Below are positions 38,598 to 54,605 of a DNA stretch of 64,000 bases, piece after piece (position 1 is the stretch's first letter; every line of letters starts with the position of its first letter). Source of the stretch: Montifringilla adamsi (lineage: Eukaryota > Chordata > Aves > Passeriformes > Passeridae); assembly GCA_017590115.1 (NCBI GenBank), contig JAGGNK010013558.1:11769752-11833751 (forward strand). The letters run 5' to 3'. The position numbers and the translations under genes are program-made. Below the pieces are notes generated by a model. The model was not told the DNA's origin and made no database searches. It saw nothing but the letters and a program-made list of their open reading frames with translations.

Positions 38598-41500
38598 CCC
38601 CCAGATCACCGGGGTGGAAGGTCATCCTCAAACACTATTTCCATTTTTCCCCTCTTGGTAAATTGCTCTGGGAAAAATCCTCTTTTTTCGTGTAGTGTAG
38701 TTAAAAATTAGAAAGTCACCACCACTTACACAAAGCTGGAATTCCTGGCCGTGTTGGGGATTTGAACTGATGGCTCCACCCGAGCAGCGTGTGGAACCAA
38801 TGTAATGGCTAACACAATTCAGAGCTTAAAATGGAGTGATGTTGCAGCTCCAGCTTTTTTAGAACTCAATACAAGAGATCTTAGGAAGCATTAGAGAAGA
38901 AATAGAAACAGAGGTGAATTATGGCTTCTAGTCTGATGATGTGCACTAAGGAATATGTGAGTGACAGTGTAAAAAGCAAGAAAAAAGTAAAGCATCACTG
39001 GACAGTGTTACACAGTGCCATGATCAGGACCAAGACAGCCACAAAAAAGTGATGACTGTTGGGACATATCTCATGGGAAACAGGTGCATTGTTTTTTATC
39101 TGTGCTTCTAGAAAAGGTGAAGATACACGACAGCCTGCGATAGACAATAGAGTTTTTGTTCTGATGAAGAAGAAAGGTTCACTGTGAGCAGACTTGGCCC
39201 AACTGCTCTTAACAGTTCCTGTGGCTCCATGTGCTCTACAAATCCCTCAGTTATCAGCAAGCTACAGCTCCCTATTTATCAGCTCATCCAAGCCAGCTCT
39301 GCAAGGGCTTTTTTATTCCCTGAGAACTGAGCTGTACTGTTTGACCAAACATGTTTCCACCTTCTTTCCCAGTCCTAACATGCAGAGACCCAAAATCACT
39401 GGCAGGGCACAGTGATGACAAGCACTTACCTTATTACCAAATATATTTCCTATAGGTCTCTGCTTATATAGTCCCTCAACTAGCTGCTTGTTCTGATGCA
39501 GATTTCTAGCAATTTAATAATTAGTTAGTATTTAATGAGTACTTAGTAGTAATTTGGTAGATCTGCTTTCTGTCTGGAGATGCTAGACATGAAGGACTTA
39601 TCCAGTGAAGAGAATCATGGTATAAACTCTGTCCCCCCTGAAAACAGAAGTTGATTTGCTGCCAACATCAGTGCTTCATATGAATACACTGTGCTGTGTA
39701 TTAAAAAAAATACTTAAATAAGTAGATAAGCAATGGAACTATTTGACAAGAGCTACAGAGGGGTGAGGTATTTAATAAAACACTTCTAGGGCTTTCATCT
39801 CAAAAACCTAATTTAAAAGGTTGCTTATAAATAATAAAATATTCTGTGTTTCTTTGAAAAATCAAAATACCCAAACCTCAGGTAATGCAGTTCTTCACTA
39901 ACATTACAACAGCCTCTCTCAGAACGTGTTAAACCTGTACATCCCAGCTCCATACTGGCAGGTAGGACTCACTCTGCAAACTAGACCTAATTAGGAACAT
40001 TTTGCTAAGCACATTCTAAAGGGCTATAATTCCCCCCCTAAAAAATGGTCTGAGAATTCTGTACTTTCTGGAGTGGTGAAATTAAACAGTTTGAAAATAA
40101 TATGCTTCAGGCTCACAGGTGTTCTCAAACACTACTACAGATACAGCAGCATTTAAAATTACTAGGTTGAAATTATCATCAGTCTGACTTCAGCACAGTG
40201 CTAGCTTTTCACCTTAGAAATAAATTTAACATCATTTCACTCTGTCACTAACCAGGATTATTTAGTTCTGATATAGTCCCTATCACTGAAGCACATTAAC
40301 AAGCTGAGCACTTTTCTAAAATAAAACTGTAGGACGTCAATGCAAATCAACAGTAAAAATCTATTTTGGCATGATGCAAGGAGTAGAATAACTTAGTTAC
40401 AGAGCATCTGAATGAGGAAAAGAAATATTGTTTTGCAGGCCACTTCTGAAAACTAAAGCAGTTTGCTTTCTCCCCATTGATAAATAAAACCTACTATTTA
40501 TTGGCACAAACCCTCCAACATTTAACTTGTTATTTTTGATAAATGGACTTTGAAAAGAGCAAAATATGAAGGAAAGCTTTAGTGAATCATGCAGGCTATA
40601 AATTTTTTGGGCAGCTGAAATTCTTTATATTTTGAAATTAATAGTCCTGAGGTAGAAGAGCTAGTTCAGAGTTATTGAAAGAGAAGTGTCCATCTTACAG
40701 CATTTTCCTACAGCTGTACTGTGAACATTCTTTATGCTCTATTCTCTTGACAGGAGTGATTTTCCTTGGACATCAGTGATTAATGGAAACTCCAGATCAC
40801 TTCAGTAAAATGCAGTCTCACAAGGAAGAACCTGCAGCATCTGAGAGATCACAGTCTTAAAAAGGATCCAAACCCAGGGAGCAACTGCATCTTCCCTAAG
40901 TGAAACCTGCCCATCTTCTAAAATCATCTCATGGGGAGCAGATGTCCACAGTAACAGCAACCCAGGAGAAACTATGGCTAAGGTAAAACACCTCTGGGAA
41001 AAGCTTTTAAAAAGTACTTTGACTCTTTTTAATAATGTTTCTATCAGATAGATTTACTAGATTTTAGAAGTCTGTTTTACTCAAGCTTCTTCCTGATCAC
41101 CACTGCACATTTGCAAAGTGTATTTATCATCCAGGGAAAGTCTTCTACAAACCACCATTATTTTGAAAGGAAAAGGGAAAAATACAGCAAAGGCTTCAAA
41201 GATGTGAGTGAATTATTTCATTCACAAGTGCAGCATGTGCTCTCTTCTGTAATGACACAGTACAGAAAACAAGAGGTAATTAATGCAATTCCTTTGCCAA
41301 ATGAGTGGGATCTTATAAAGAATTGGCACATAATTCTGATTTGAGCTTTCTTGTTTTAAACAAAACCAAACCTAATACAGAACAATACAATGTACTAACA
41401 CGGTCCTTTACCATATTTTTCTTTTTCCCCCAATACAAGTGTCTTCAAAGTGCTGGGCCTGCAATCAAAGGACACTCAGTGCCCAAACCAGCACTGCTGA

Positions 41501-44500
41501 TGCAGCCAGACATTTCTGTGTACTACAGTACAGTCATGAAAGTGAACCAAAGAAGAACATTTGGTCTTTTGTTGTCTTACATACCAAGACAGAAAAGCAT
41601 GGCTCTTCCTCTGTTCTACCCAATGAACAGATGTGGGTTTAATCACATACAAAAGAAAATGCTCACAAGTTTCAGACTATGACTTTGATATTTAGGAGTA
41701 AAATTACTTTCTCAATAAAAGTAATTTTCATCTAATTATCTCAAAACTGTCCATAAAAGGAAGATAGGTAAGGAATTGGATAAATACACCAAATAGGGTT
41801 TCCTTTGGAGTAATTTTCTTCAGCTGGAGAGAAACTGAAGGTAATTTTCATAAACAAAACACTTATGGCAAGATAAGAAAAGAAGCCTCAGGGTCCAATA
41901 TCAGAAAGTTATAGGAGATTCTTCAATAAATAGATATTACAGAGCAGTGCAAATTCAGATGCCTCCTCTCTCTTGCTGAACTCAAAGCTGCAAATCAACT
42001 CAATACACAAGGTTAGCAAACAGCAGAATTAGGTAAAATAGAAGCAGAAAATGCCATACAAAAGCCCAAAAGGGCATCTTAAGGGTAAGCTGGCCACTAA
42101 CCTACTATCCAGCTCCCCTGCCTCCCCCCCAATTCAAATCACCTCATAAATACCTAAAGCAGATTACCCTTCCTTCTGAGGAGCATTAGAGCTCTGACAA
42201 GATGTGTGAAATGCAGACCCAGGGAACACAGATCTGGGGCAACTCTTCAAGACACATTGTGAAAGGATGTCCATGGCATGGAGGTGGTTGGAATTCACAT
42301 CCAGAGAGAACAGGTACGTTTCTAATGCCATCTGGCCCTTGGTTACCAGGATCTATCCTCACACATGTGGCCTCTGCAGGGATAATGTGCTCAGAGTACA
42401 AAGGGATCTCTTTTCCACATCTGGGTGTTGCACCAGGAGCACAGGGTGGAGGGACAGAGATGAAATCTGTGAATGTAAGATGCACAATGCTGGCATCTGG
42501 CAACCATAAAAGACACATGAGGCAGAGCTGGGCCTCTGGGCTGATGCCAGCAGGGTGCCTGCAAGGATAACAAGAGCTTGTAACCCATGCAGAAGGGTCA
42601 GGATGGCAGGACACAATTATGGCCCATGCTGGTACTGCAACTGCAAATTCCCTAGCTTCCCAGAGTTTCAGTAAAATTCTACCCAACATCCTAAATTAAT
42701 TTTAAACCCACAGGCATTCAAAGTTCATCACAAATTATGAGGCCAACAAAACATCCTGACATACACATCCCACTGAAAATCAGTGGGAGTTAAGCCCCTA
42801 AATACTCCATAGTTCTGACCAAATATTTTCCTTTTCTCCCCCCTTAAAAACCCCTTTCAGCCTGTCTTGCTCATAGCTTTTTTCAGTCCTATATTTCACT
42901 GTAATTTCTTGAGAGCATCACAACCTGCCCAGGCAGCAGCATCTATCTGGAGTTTCAGAGATAGTGCTGGTGTCTCTGGAGCATCACTTCAACAACTGCT
43001 CTCCAGCCCACTCCCATCTTACCAGCTCCATTTACAGGGACACACACCTCTATGCCAGTCACAAGACAAGACAAGATTACAAGATCCTGAATGAATCCAT
43101 GTCTATACTCAGTATTAAGGAAATTTCATGCAGGCAGTTTCACTTACAGACTTTCTTGCAATGCCTAGGACCTATCTGAATTTCTAAAAAGTGAGTTTTT
43201 AATTATGAGCAGAGAAACAATAGCTCACTTCAGCATGAGAAAGAATACACCCATTATTTTTCCATGCTCTGTAATTTAAAAATAGGTCAACTCATTAGCT
43301 TTAAAGCTTTCAAAAGTACTAAAACTGAAATACAGGGCTCAGTTTCTTTTTGTTTTTTAAGCCAGACCCAGACACTGAAGAGTTTTAGACCAATGACACT
43401 ACTTCAAGATGATGAAAGAGGATAAAGTTTTTGAACTATGAATCTAATACAGCCAGAACAGATTGATTTCATAGTAAATTTTTAAACAGAAAGTAAATTT
43501 TTAAACACTGACTAAATTTGAAGCATTTAAATAAGACCAGAGCATTAACTGCACACCAATTCAGAAGTGCTGCAGGGCCTATAATTTGTCACTCTGCACA
43601 TAGAAAGATGACTTTTGTCACATTTTTCCATTGTGTGCATGGTCAGAATGCAAACAGGGGCCAAAGTGCACCTGAACAGCCAATTGAGAGACTTCCTATA
43701 GGTAATGTCAACCAGACAGAATCAATACATACTGAAAAAAATTGACTGGGAAAATGCAATTTCTTACTCTGTGCTTAAAACCATAACCCCAAGGGCCAGA
43801 ATTGCTCTCTTGACATTTGTAAGTTGACAACAACAGAATTATGGTTAGTGGGACATTGACTCCCAGTGCTTCCCAAGCACCTTGTGCATGACCTGGGGAA
43901 CACCTGGAGTGCATTCAGTATGGAACAGAAGTTCATCAGAGCCAGTGCCCACCAGGCTTCAGGGCTGTGTTCTCCATCCCCAGACTAAAGTTCAGGTTCC
44001 TGCTGCCCAAACAAAACTGGAGACAAACTGCTGGTTTAAGACCTTGGTAGGTAAGTCAGACCAAAACCCAACTACTCTGAGCCATCTCGTACTTCCAGTC
44101 ACTTCAGCTGAAAATAATTTGATTTTTAAATTGATTTTAAGCAAATTGTTAGTAATCACTTTTCAAGTATTTATTTTATTGAGGGAGGGAGGAGAGGAAA
44201 ATCAAGCTATTTAGCTTTCCAAGTATTTAACATAAAACCCAGAAGAGCTCCATCTGGCAACCAGCAGGATTTCTAAATAATCTAAATAGTATCTACATAA
44301 GAACCAGGCTGTCTATGGAGTGAGACAACTTCAACTTTTACAGCCACAAGAAGTCTTTATTAACATAAAAGGAAATTATAAAGAATTACGTTAGAGCAGG
44401 AACAAGAGCCTGGCAAGCTGACAAAGGACCCCAGGAATCTCTGCATTAATCTTGAAATGCTGCTTTTGACTTGTTGGAATATAGCATCATACTCTGCATG

Positions 44501-46888
44501 GTTTTAAAAAAACAAAATAAGAAACCCTCTTAGGTTCAAAGGACTCAAGCACAATAAAACCAGCTCTAGGAAAATATTCAGATTAATGAAAATCAATATG
44601 TAATTCCTTACTTTGTAATTCCTTACACAAAAAACAACCCTTAATATTTGAACTTACTTTGGAAAACATCAGTATTTAATTAAAGTTATGGAAAAGGCCC
44701 TTCATATCCATAGATGTCTGTCTTCATTAAGAAGATGGTTCTGAGTGCTGTTGCTAATTATGTAAATTAAATACACTTTTGAACTAGTTTTACATATAGA
44801 AAATATGGTAATTATAATTCCCAAGTAAGTAAACACCTCAGAGTATACAGTATTTAATTTTCTGAGTTATTCATATGTAGGATCTGGCCTTGCACTTCAT
44901 ACCTAGCCCATCCACTTTTTGGATCATTTGGGAGTGATCCAAACCTGGTGGTGGTTTGGTGTCATATGGGAAATATTTAACTAGTCCTCAATGCCCCTGT
45001 CAAGTTGCCATTGGGATTTTCTGTCAGTTTCTTGGCAAAAAATCAAAGAGTGGAACAGTGGGCCCAAAAAAACATGTTATGGTGATCCTGTGAGGATAGG
45101 GCAGCCTTGAAGCTCTGCGTTTTCCGCTATCCCTGGGCTACAGGAAGAGAATTTCTATCTTTATCGTTGCCCATCTGGCACCTTTCACAGGCAGCAAGAA
45201 CAAAGAAGTAAAATGTACTGGCCCCTACCATCTGCTTCTGCTTGTGAAGTCTGGAGAGAGCCCGATAGGGAAGAAAGCAAAGAAAGATAAAACCCAACCC
45301 CTCCGTTTCCCACCCAACTCTCCCGGCAGGTACACGTTGTGCCTGTGCTTCTTCCATCTCTTTGGAGACCTCTGGTTCCCCACAGCAGCACAGCTGCTGG
45401 ACGCAGAGCATCCCAAACACTCCCAGCCTCCTGACAGCCCCAGGAGAAAGGCTGTGCTGGCCGTTTGCTTTATTGGATCAGCCGCTGTTTTATCTAGAAT
45501 AGGAAAATTCCTGTGGGTTTAATAAGAGGTATTGCCCTACAGATTTTCTCTGGTCCCACCTCCTTTCCCATCAGCCACATCCCTTGTTACTGCAAGGCTG
45601 CATACACCATGTGTTGGCTGGACCCCTTCTGTCTCTGACAGAAGTTTGGCCAAAAAGAGCAGATTTTCTGCTACTTTGATCATTTCCTGTGGTAAAAAGT
45701 GAAGGGAATTATCTGACCCAGGGTCTTTCTTTTTTTTCTTTCTTTCTTAGTTTTGAAAAATAACATGGCTTTACATTTGCAAGCTCCCTTAAATAGTGAA
45801 CTTGCTTTCCAATAGCATTTTGCTGCTGGTTTACTGGTTGCCTTACAGAACTTACTTTTTTTAGAATCAGAAAACACATTGCTCTGATCTCAAACTCAAA
45901 CTCAGCTGCTGTATTATTACATCAATAATGACCTTCCCTATGCTGAAGCAGCAACCACAAGATAGTATCAAATTTACAGACAATACAAAGGTGGCAGCTT
46001 CTTCCCTGTTAAAAAATTATTACATTTTAAAAACAAGCTTACTTCTCTTGTGGTGGGGATAGTGTTGTTTTTGGCTACAAACGTGAATTGCATAATGTCT
46101 TTAGAAATAAGTTAACCATTTTATTAAAAGCACTATTAGTCTATGACATATGTGATATAAGCGGCCTAAAACTTATTTTTTTCCTTCAAGACTGCACATC
46201 AGAAAACATCTCACGCTTGTGTAAACCCATGATTAATTAGTCACAGTACCTGCTAACTTAAATGGTGTGGAAGATTTAGGAACAGGGGCCTAAGTATGGT
46301 GCCAAGTGATAATCACTGACCTCGATGGGCCTTGCAAGTGCACCCTGAAAACTCATCCATTTGGTATTTTTTCTGGCCCAGAGAGTACAAAGTAAGCAAA
46401 CAACATGAATCTACCTACTGAACTAATACCTTGTGTCAGAATTAATAGTCTATAGGAACAGATTCCAAATAAATTTTCACAATATACGTTAAGTTTTTAT
46501 AAATGTGGCATTATAGCATTTAAAATAGATACATATATTCACACTTAGTGGGACCCTACTTTTTTCAGCTCAGAAAAATGCCACAATGTGCAAGTTGTGC
46601 TTGTTGGCATCAAAACTCTTTTTTTTTTTTCCCAACTTTGCTGTGCTAATTACATGAGTAGCACAGATTTTGACAGATACAGTGTTGAGCTGAGGCCAGG
46701 GTGCAGTGTGTGCCTCCCTTTGTGCGAGCTGTACTCTCAAAAGAAATGATTGAACATTTTGAACTGTTAAAATTACTATTGTTTTAAAATGTTACAGGAA
46801 GTTGCTTTGGTGAATTTACTATTTGTGTATATGTATTTTTTTTTTAATCTGCCTGTTAAAAAAATCATGACCTGGCTACATTTCCCAG

Positions 46889-46923
46889 TTTATTTATAAA
46901 TAAATATTTATTTATTTATAAAA
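46889..46923. repeat. AT-only near-perfect palindrome built on TTTA/TAAA repeats
   Basis: tttataaataaata is followed within a few bases by its reverse complement tatttatttataaa. The 35-base block is entirely A/T and could extrude a cruciform or simply reflect a TTTA microsatellite. Confidence 0.85.
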
Positions 46924-47316
46924 CGGAATTCTTCCTGAACTCACACAGCTCAAATGCAAAGGGAGATCTAAGGCAGTCTGGTTTTTTTCAGTATTAAAAA
47001 AAGAAGATACATACTTATTTATATATGTATGCATGTACCTCACTTAAAAATATAGTAAGAAAGGGGAGGAAGAATCTACAGTAACCTTGTTAAAACAAAA
47101 ATTGCACTAAACCACTTCAAACAAGATCTTACCACAACAAAAATCAGCATTATCATTGTTAATAATACAGTGCCTTTCATATGCAGAGGTAATAAGGAGG
47201 CTGTACTGTGATCCATATAATCTCAATAATGTATAAATGAATCAAAAAGGATCTAATTAGTTCAGCAGCACCAAAAATCAAAAATAAGTAGAAACATCAA
47301 AAGAGCCAGCGGGACA

Positions 47317-47320
<4 letters not shown>

Positions 47321-47364
<44 letters not shown>
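47321..47364. repeat. Poly(T) tract, 44 bases
   Basis: This is an uninterrupted T-run. Between it and the LTR lie about 140 bases of GC-richer sequence of unknown origin. It could be the poly(A) tail of a reverse-orientation retroposed sequence. Confidence 0.95.
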
Positions 47365-47365
<1 letters not shown>

Positions 47366-47506
47366 TCAGACGTGCTGCAGAGCTGCCCTTCAGAATCCTC
47401 TGGTTTGTAGGTGGCAGGAGGAGGCCTCACCAGCGGAGGCACCTGCAAAGCCCTGGAGCCAAGGATGCTGGCTGTACCTGTGCCCTGCTGCTCCCTAGGG
47501 TAGTTA

Positions 47507-47908
47507 TGAAATTTTATGAAAAATCCTTTGCTAGGATTTTTCTCCTATTCTAGCTGAGAAGCCTCAGAAAAGAAATATAAACAATTAACTATCTGATGGC
47601 TGTGAAATGTGGTCTGGACATTGTTTACCAACAGGTGCATCTTGGATTGGTTCATGTGAGTTGTTTCTACTTAATAACCAACCAAAGATGCGGCTGCGTT
47701 AGGTTCTCTGAGAGTCACGAGCTTTTGTCATCATTCCTCTCCTGTCCTTTCCAGCCTTCTGATTGATCCTTCTCTCTATTCTTTTAGTACTGTTTAAATA
47801 TATCATTTTAATATAATATATATCATAATATAATAAACCAGCCTTCTGAAACATGGAGTCAAGATTCTCATCTCTTCCCAGGTCCTGGCACCCTCGAACA
47901 CAACCACA
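47507..47908 (+). mobile_element. Solo LTR of an endogenous retrovirus, songbird type
   Basis: The segment starts with tgaaattttatgaaaaatcc and ends near aacacaaccaca, about 400 bases. It contains a TATAAA at 47576-47581 and an AATAAA at 47832-47837. After the AATAAA comes a GCCTTCTGAAACATGGAGTC-like R/U5 segment, which I recognise as typical of abundant LTRs in passerine genomes. No retroviral coding sequence flanks it, so it is most likely a solo LTR left by recombination. I could not find a convincing target-site duplication, so the exact ends are uncertain by some tens of bases. Confidence 0.72.
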
Positions 47909-49499
47909 GCCCAGCACCATCCCTGCACGTCCCGCACCAATCCTGCCCCGGCGGGATCCGCACAGGAAGGGTGGGGCGGGTTCCTCACCTCCTGTCTGCC
48001 GCAGGAGATAGCACATCCTGAGCACTGCCCCTTTTCCTCCTTCCCCAGAGCCTCGGCGGAAAAGAAAAGGAGGAACAGTCACTTGGGAGGTGCCTCGGCT
48101 CCCACGGAGACACGCGAGGGAGGGAGATACAAAGGACAGCTGAGCAGAGGCACAGCACATCCCTGGAGATGGCCTTGGCCCGACTCCTACGGCTGTGTAG
48201 TTCTCCTATGGGAGAACGCTGGTGTGTGCACGCCTGAGAGCCTCTTAGCAAATACCTGTGGAGGCATCCCAGTCAAAGCTAGAACACTGTGTGCACAGAT
48301 TTATTAAAGAACAGTGAGAGGACTTCTACACTTCACCACGTAGCTGTGGGCACCCGTGCCTCTGCAGCACACACTGCACGGTGAGAACATCACACCCTGC
48401 AGGAGCGCAGCCCGGGCTGACTATGGCAAAGAATTGTTCATACAATTCACTGAAGGCAGAAAAGTTCCATTTAAAGATAAGCAAAATCTAACACAGAGGT
48501 CCACTGTACTTAAGGAATTATTTCTCTCTAACCCTGAAGACACAGATGCAGCTTTTATCTCCTCCAACAGATGTGTCTGTCCACTACCCAGTTCACTCCA
48601 CTTAAGTAAAAGCATTATATGCAAGAGAAACAATAATGCTATAAAAGAAAGACCTTTCCCTACTCCAGATCCATTCTATACCCGAAGCCCAAAGGTTTCC
48701 TTCTTCAAAGGAATTATAGGACAGTATTTGTTGAGGGTTAAGCCACAGTAACACTTTTAAGGTGCCAATAGCCTTCAACATGGTTCGATCTGCAGACCTA
48801 TAAAAAACCCCCACAATTATGCAATGGAGCAGGACAGAGAAACAAAACCTCCTTTCCAGGAGACTCGCTCTTCTGCTTAACAGAACATATAGAAGGCAAC
48901 AGATCTCACAGGGCCACAAAGACCAGGCTGACAATATTCATCATTGAAGCTCTGGGAACTACTGCAGTAGGCTCTAAGCTGCACTCACACCTACCAAGGA
49001 ATTCAACTGGAGGTCAGCTGCACCTCAAAAGCTAGCCATGGTCTCCTGTAATCTGCAACATCAAACTCAAACTGCTGTGATAGAAATCTCTACTGAGGAG
49101 CTCCAACACAAACCTCTGAGGACTTAAAGCACCACTCCAACCAACATTCACAATCCCAAAAAGACATATGGCACACGCCAGGCTAACCAGCAAAGTTTTC
49201 TAAGAAATCATACTGAAACTCAAAGATTTAACACACAGATGGCCCACAACACCTGCAAGAATTAAAATACAAAACCTCCTCAAAAGGTAACACCGCCTGC
49301 TGATAAAGACAAACAAAGCCAGGCTGTGCCCTGCTGCAGCAGTCACCGGTGCTCTGCAGAGCAGCCCCAGTGCACAGCTATCCCAGTGAATGCAGCACTG
49401 CCCAGCTGCCCACAGACACAGCTGGAGTAGCTCTGTGTGCTACGGGTAGTACTGGGAGAGGGACAGTATTTATGAAAGTAAAAGAACTGAATTGAAGCC
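47909..49499. other. Region between the LTR and the TLNRD1 3' UTR
   Basis: The first 400 bases are moderately GC-rich and the rest is AT-rich. No gene is recognised. ORFs at 47699-48160 and 47985-48251 on the - strand overlap or abut the LTR and are not credible genes. The TLNRD1 3' UTR may extend into this region. Confidence 0.5.
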
Positions 49500-50393
49500 T
49501 GTATGCTGCTGTCTAGAACTTACAGTTAGGTTTGTACCACCCATTCCCTGGGGGAAATGACATACAATACAAACAGGCCTAGTTGTTCAATTATTCAAGT
49601 ATTAAAAGATTCACAGAAAAGCATCTGAGAAACATAACATTTTAATAGATGAAATAAATACTCCAGTACATGCAAGATAAAAACTGACATTGGAAAAAAA
49701 TTAAAAATCACTTTTGTTATAGTGTAATTTTGTTTGTTTGTTTAAACACTCACAGTAGCTTTTCCCCCAGTTTGGAAATCAACACATGGAAAACATAATC
49801 ACAACCTCCAGTCCTTCCACTCCTACACACCAAATGCACTTCTAACCTAACACTTGATGCAAAATAAAAAAAGTCATACAAGACAGAAACAAACAAAATA
49901 GTAGCTACATCCATCATCTATGTGTTGTTGGGTTTTTTTCATTTTTTTAAATGAGTTAGAACTGAGGTAACCTTTTTCCTGCACAACCGAACAGCAAAAT
50001 TTAGAAGGGACATTTCGGAAGACAAGACAAGACAAATTTTAAAAACCGCACCCAGCGCGATTAAAGCTCTTTTTTTTCTCCTTTTTCTAAGATACCCCCA
50101 CCTCCCCAAATATAAAAAACTTTGAAACAGTTTTACCACTTGTGTGAAGACCTTGTTGAATAAAGGAAAATTTATCTGGAGATACTTGCTTAACTTTAAA
50201 GTAAAATAAAAAGAAGCCAAAACTGGCTACCTTTATTAGTACATATAGTTTGAATATGTTCTGCTTCTTCACCACACGAAATCAAAGGATTGGGCTCATC
50301 CAAGCAAATTCTTTGGTATACAAAAAAGGGGTGAGGAGGTGGGACATTATTTTCCTTTAGCAATGACTGGGATCTAAACAGAAGATGTGGGGG
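49500..50393 (-). other. Probable 3' UTR of TLNRD1 (left boundary not fixed)
   Basis: The sequence directly after the TLNRD1 stop codon on the - strand has no long ORF and must be transcribed as 3' UTR for some distance. Possible poly(A) signals, read on the - strand, are AATAAA (complement of 50232-50237) and ATTAAA (complement of about 49640-49645). I cannot tell which is used, and the UTR may run farther left. The region is AT-rich with several T-runs on the + strand. Confidence 0.45.
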
Positions 50394-53110
<2,717 letters not shown>

Positions 53111-54440
53111 GGGGCATTGCTGCGGCTTTCTTTACACAAAATACTGCTCTCAGCACAGGCCTTGACCCAGATTTTAAACCAATGAAGACGAGTTTGGTCT
53201 GTTGCTCTCCCGTTTCTGTCCCTGTTTTTGAACAGTGGTTACTGTTTATTAGACTTCAGCAGGGAATATGAAAGCTTGCTGACACTGCTGTGTACTGAAA
53301 GCTCTACAAAGACTTTCTCTGATCTGTTTCTACTCTGCAGCACACCGAGAACTTTTTGAGGTGGTTCTTGTCAAAAGCAAGATGTTATGCTTAGTAAACC
53401 TGAGGCACACATCAGATTCTGTCCTGTTCACAGTATCTGCGTCGATATAATTCTGATTAATCAAAGCCCATGTTGAAACCACATCGTACGTTTGTTACGT
53501 ATTTTGCTGCACCATAAGTTGCAGCAAAATAATATCATTATTTTGTTCCTTTCAATCAGAATTCTCTTTTTAAGTCAGCCACCTAATTCTAGGCATTTAA
53601 AACGCATTTAGCAGGTTACAGAGATCCAGAAGTACATTTGTCCCAGTTCACAGTTGACATCCTGCTACATTCCTACTGCTGCAGGGCTGTAAGTGACCTT
53701 GAAATAAATGAAAATTGGACCAGATTCCTCACTTGCAGTTGCAGGTCAGCTCCCGCGCTAGCCTGGCGCAAATAGAGCCCACCAGATGGATTCCATACAT
53801 TTAAAGAGATTCAGACAAGTTTATTTGTACATATTTTTAGTCATTAGCTAGAAGAACCTTTGGCCTTTTCCTTGTAGAGCAGGATGTGAGCAGGATGAAC
53901 ACAGATGTGAAAGTGGGGGGCTAACAGGGTGTACATATTTGGGGGGCAGGGGAAGCCCTTGCCATAAAGCCAGGATTGAGGAAAGGGGTAGATGCTGGTC
54001 TATGGGTGTGTCAAAAATAGGGCAGTTCTCCACCCATCCCTCCTCACAAAAACAGTGTGAGGGAAATTCTGTTTACTTGAGTCAGATTATAGCAGTTTCA
54101 AGGAAGGTCATGATCTGGGCCTAAACAATTTTGGCTTACTGCCAGCAACTTGTTTTCAAAAGTATAAATAGGAATGATTTCAGAGTACTCTGAAAAATAA
54201 AAATCAATGGGCAGAAGAAGCCAGCTGAACTGTATTTCAAAGTATTTCCAGATACATCCTTAAATGAGGTGAGATAGTATGCAGCACAAGGAATGTCTCT
54301 CATAAATATTAACCTAGTTTATCTTTAATGAGGATTGACTACAATTAATTAGGGTTTGAAAGATTTCATTTTAGAAAACGTAGGTCTCATCCCTGGCTAG
54401 AAGAGGTGTTACATGACCTAATAATCTTTTCCATTTTTAG

Positions 54441-54605
54441 ATGCTGCTGCCTGCCATGATGCTCTGTGTGATTTGTGCCATTCTCCAAGGACAAAGGGGA
54501 GAGATCCTTGGTTTGGATAGGTCCTGCAGTGCCTCCTCCACCAGTCTCCCTCCACAGAAACCCAGCTGGGCCTTAACTGTGGCAGTTCCTGACCAAAGCT
54601 CTTAG
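54441..54605 (+). CDS. Possible 54-residue microprotein exon with signal-peptide-like start (hypothetical)
   Basis: A pyrimidine-rich tract ending in ccatttttag (AG at 54439-54440) is followed at once by ATG at 54441. The ORF runs 54 codons to TAG at 54603-54605. Its first residues, MLLPAMMLCVICAILQG, resemble a short secretory signal peptide. The rest is Ser/Pro-rich with a single further Cys, and I recognise no domain. It could be spliced to the donor at 52931, about 1.5 kb upstream, giving a two-exon divergent transcript. The same features could arise by chance: a strong acceptor and a 54-codon ORF are not rare in 10 kb. No canonical AATAAA follows closely. I do not recognise a homologue. 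Confidence 0.18.
   Translation: MLLPAMMLCVICAILQGQRGEILGLDRSCSASSTSLPPQKPSWALTVAVPDQSS

Larger units (their letters stand above)
31223..47320. other. Long stretch without a recognised gene between the hypothetical gene and the LTR
   Basis: AT-rich, with a few GC-richer islands (34.4-34.9 kb, 42.2-42.6 kb) that carry the longest ORFs of the stretch (172 codons plus at 34375; 167 codons minus at 42186). Neither has a recognisable domain. A 31-base exon-like segment with a consensus gtgagt donor lies at 33010-33040. CFAP161 and IL16, expected somewhere on this side from human gene order, were not recognised. Confidence 0.55.

Noticed and set aside
38745..38815. tRNA-like block (ggggatttgaactgatggct resembling a reversed T-arm)
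   Set aside because: No matching acceptor stem, D-arm or anticodon arm could be drawn; probably coincidence.
1..50000. Search for CFAP161 and IL16 (PDZ) exons on the - strand
   Set aside because: No recognisable CFAP161 or PDZ-domain peptide was seen by eye; short exons could have been missed, so this is absence of recognition, not proof of absence.
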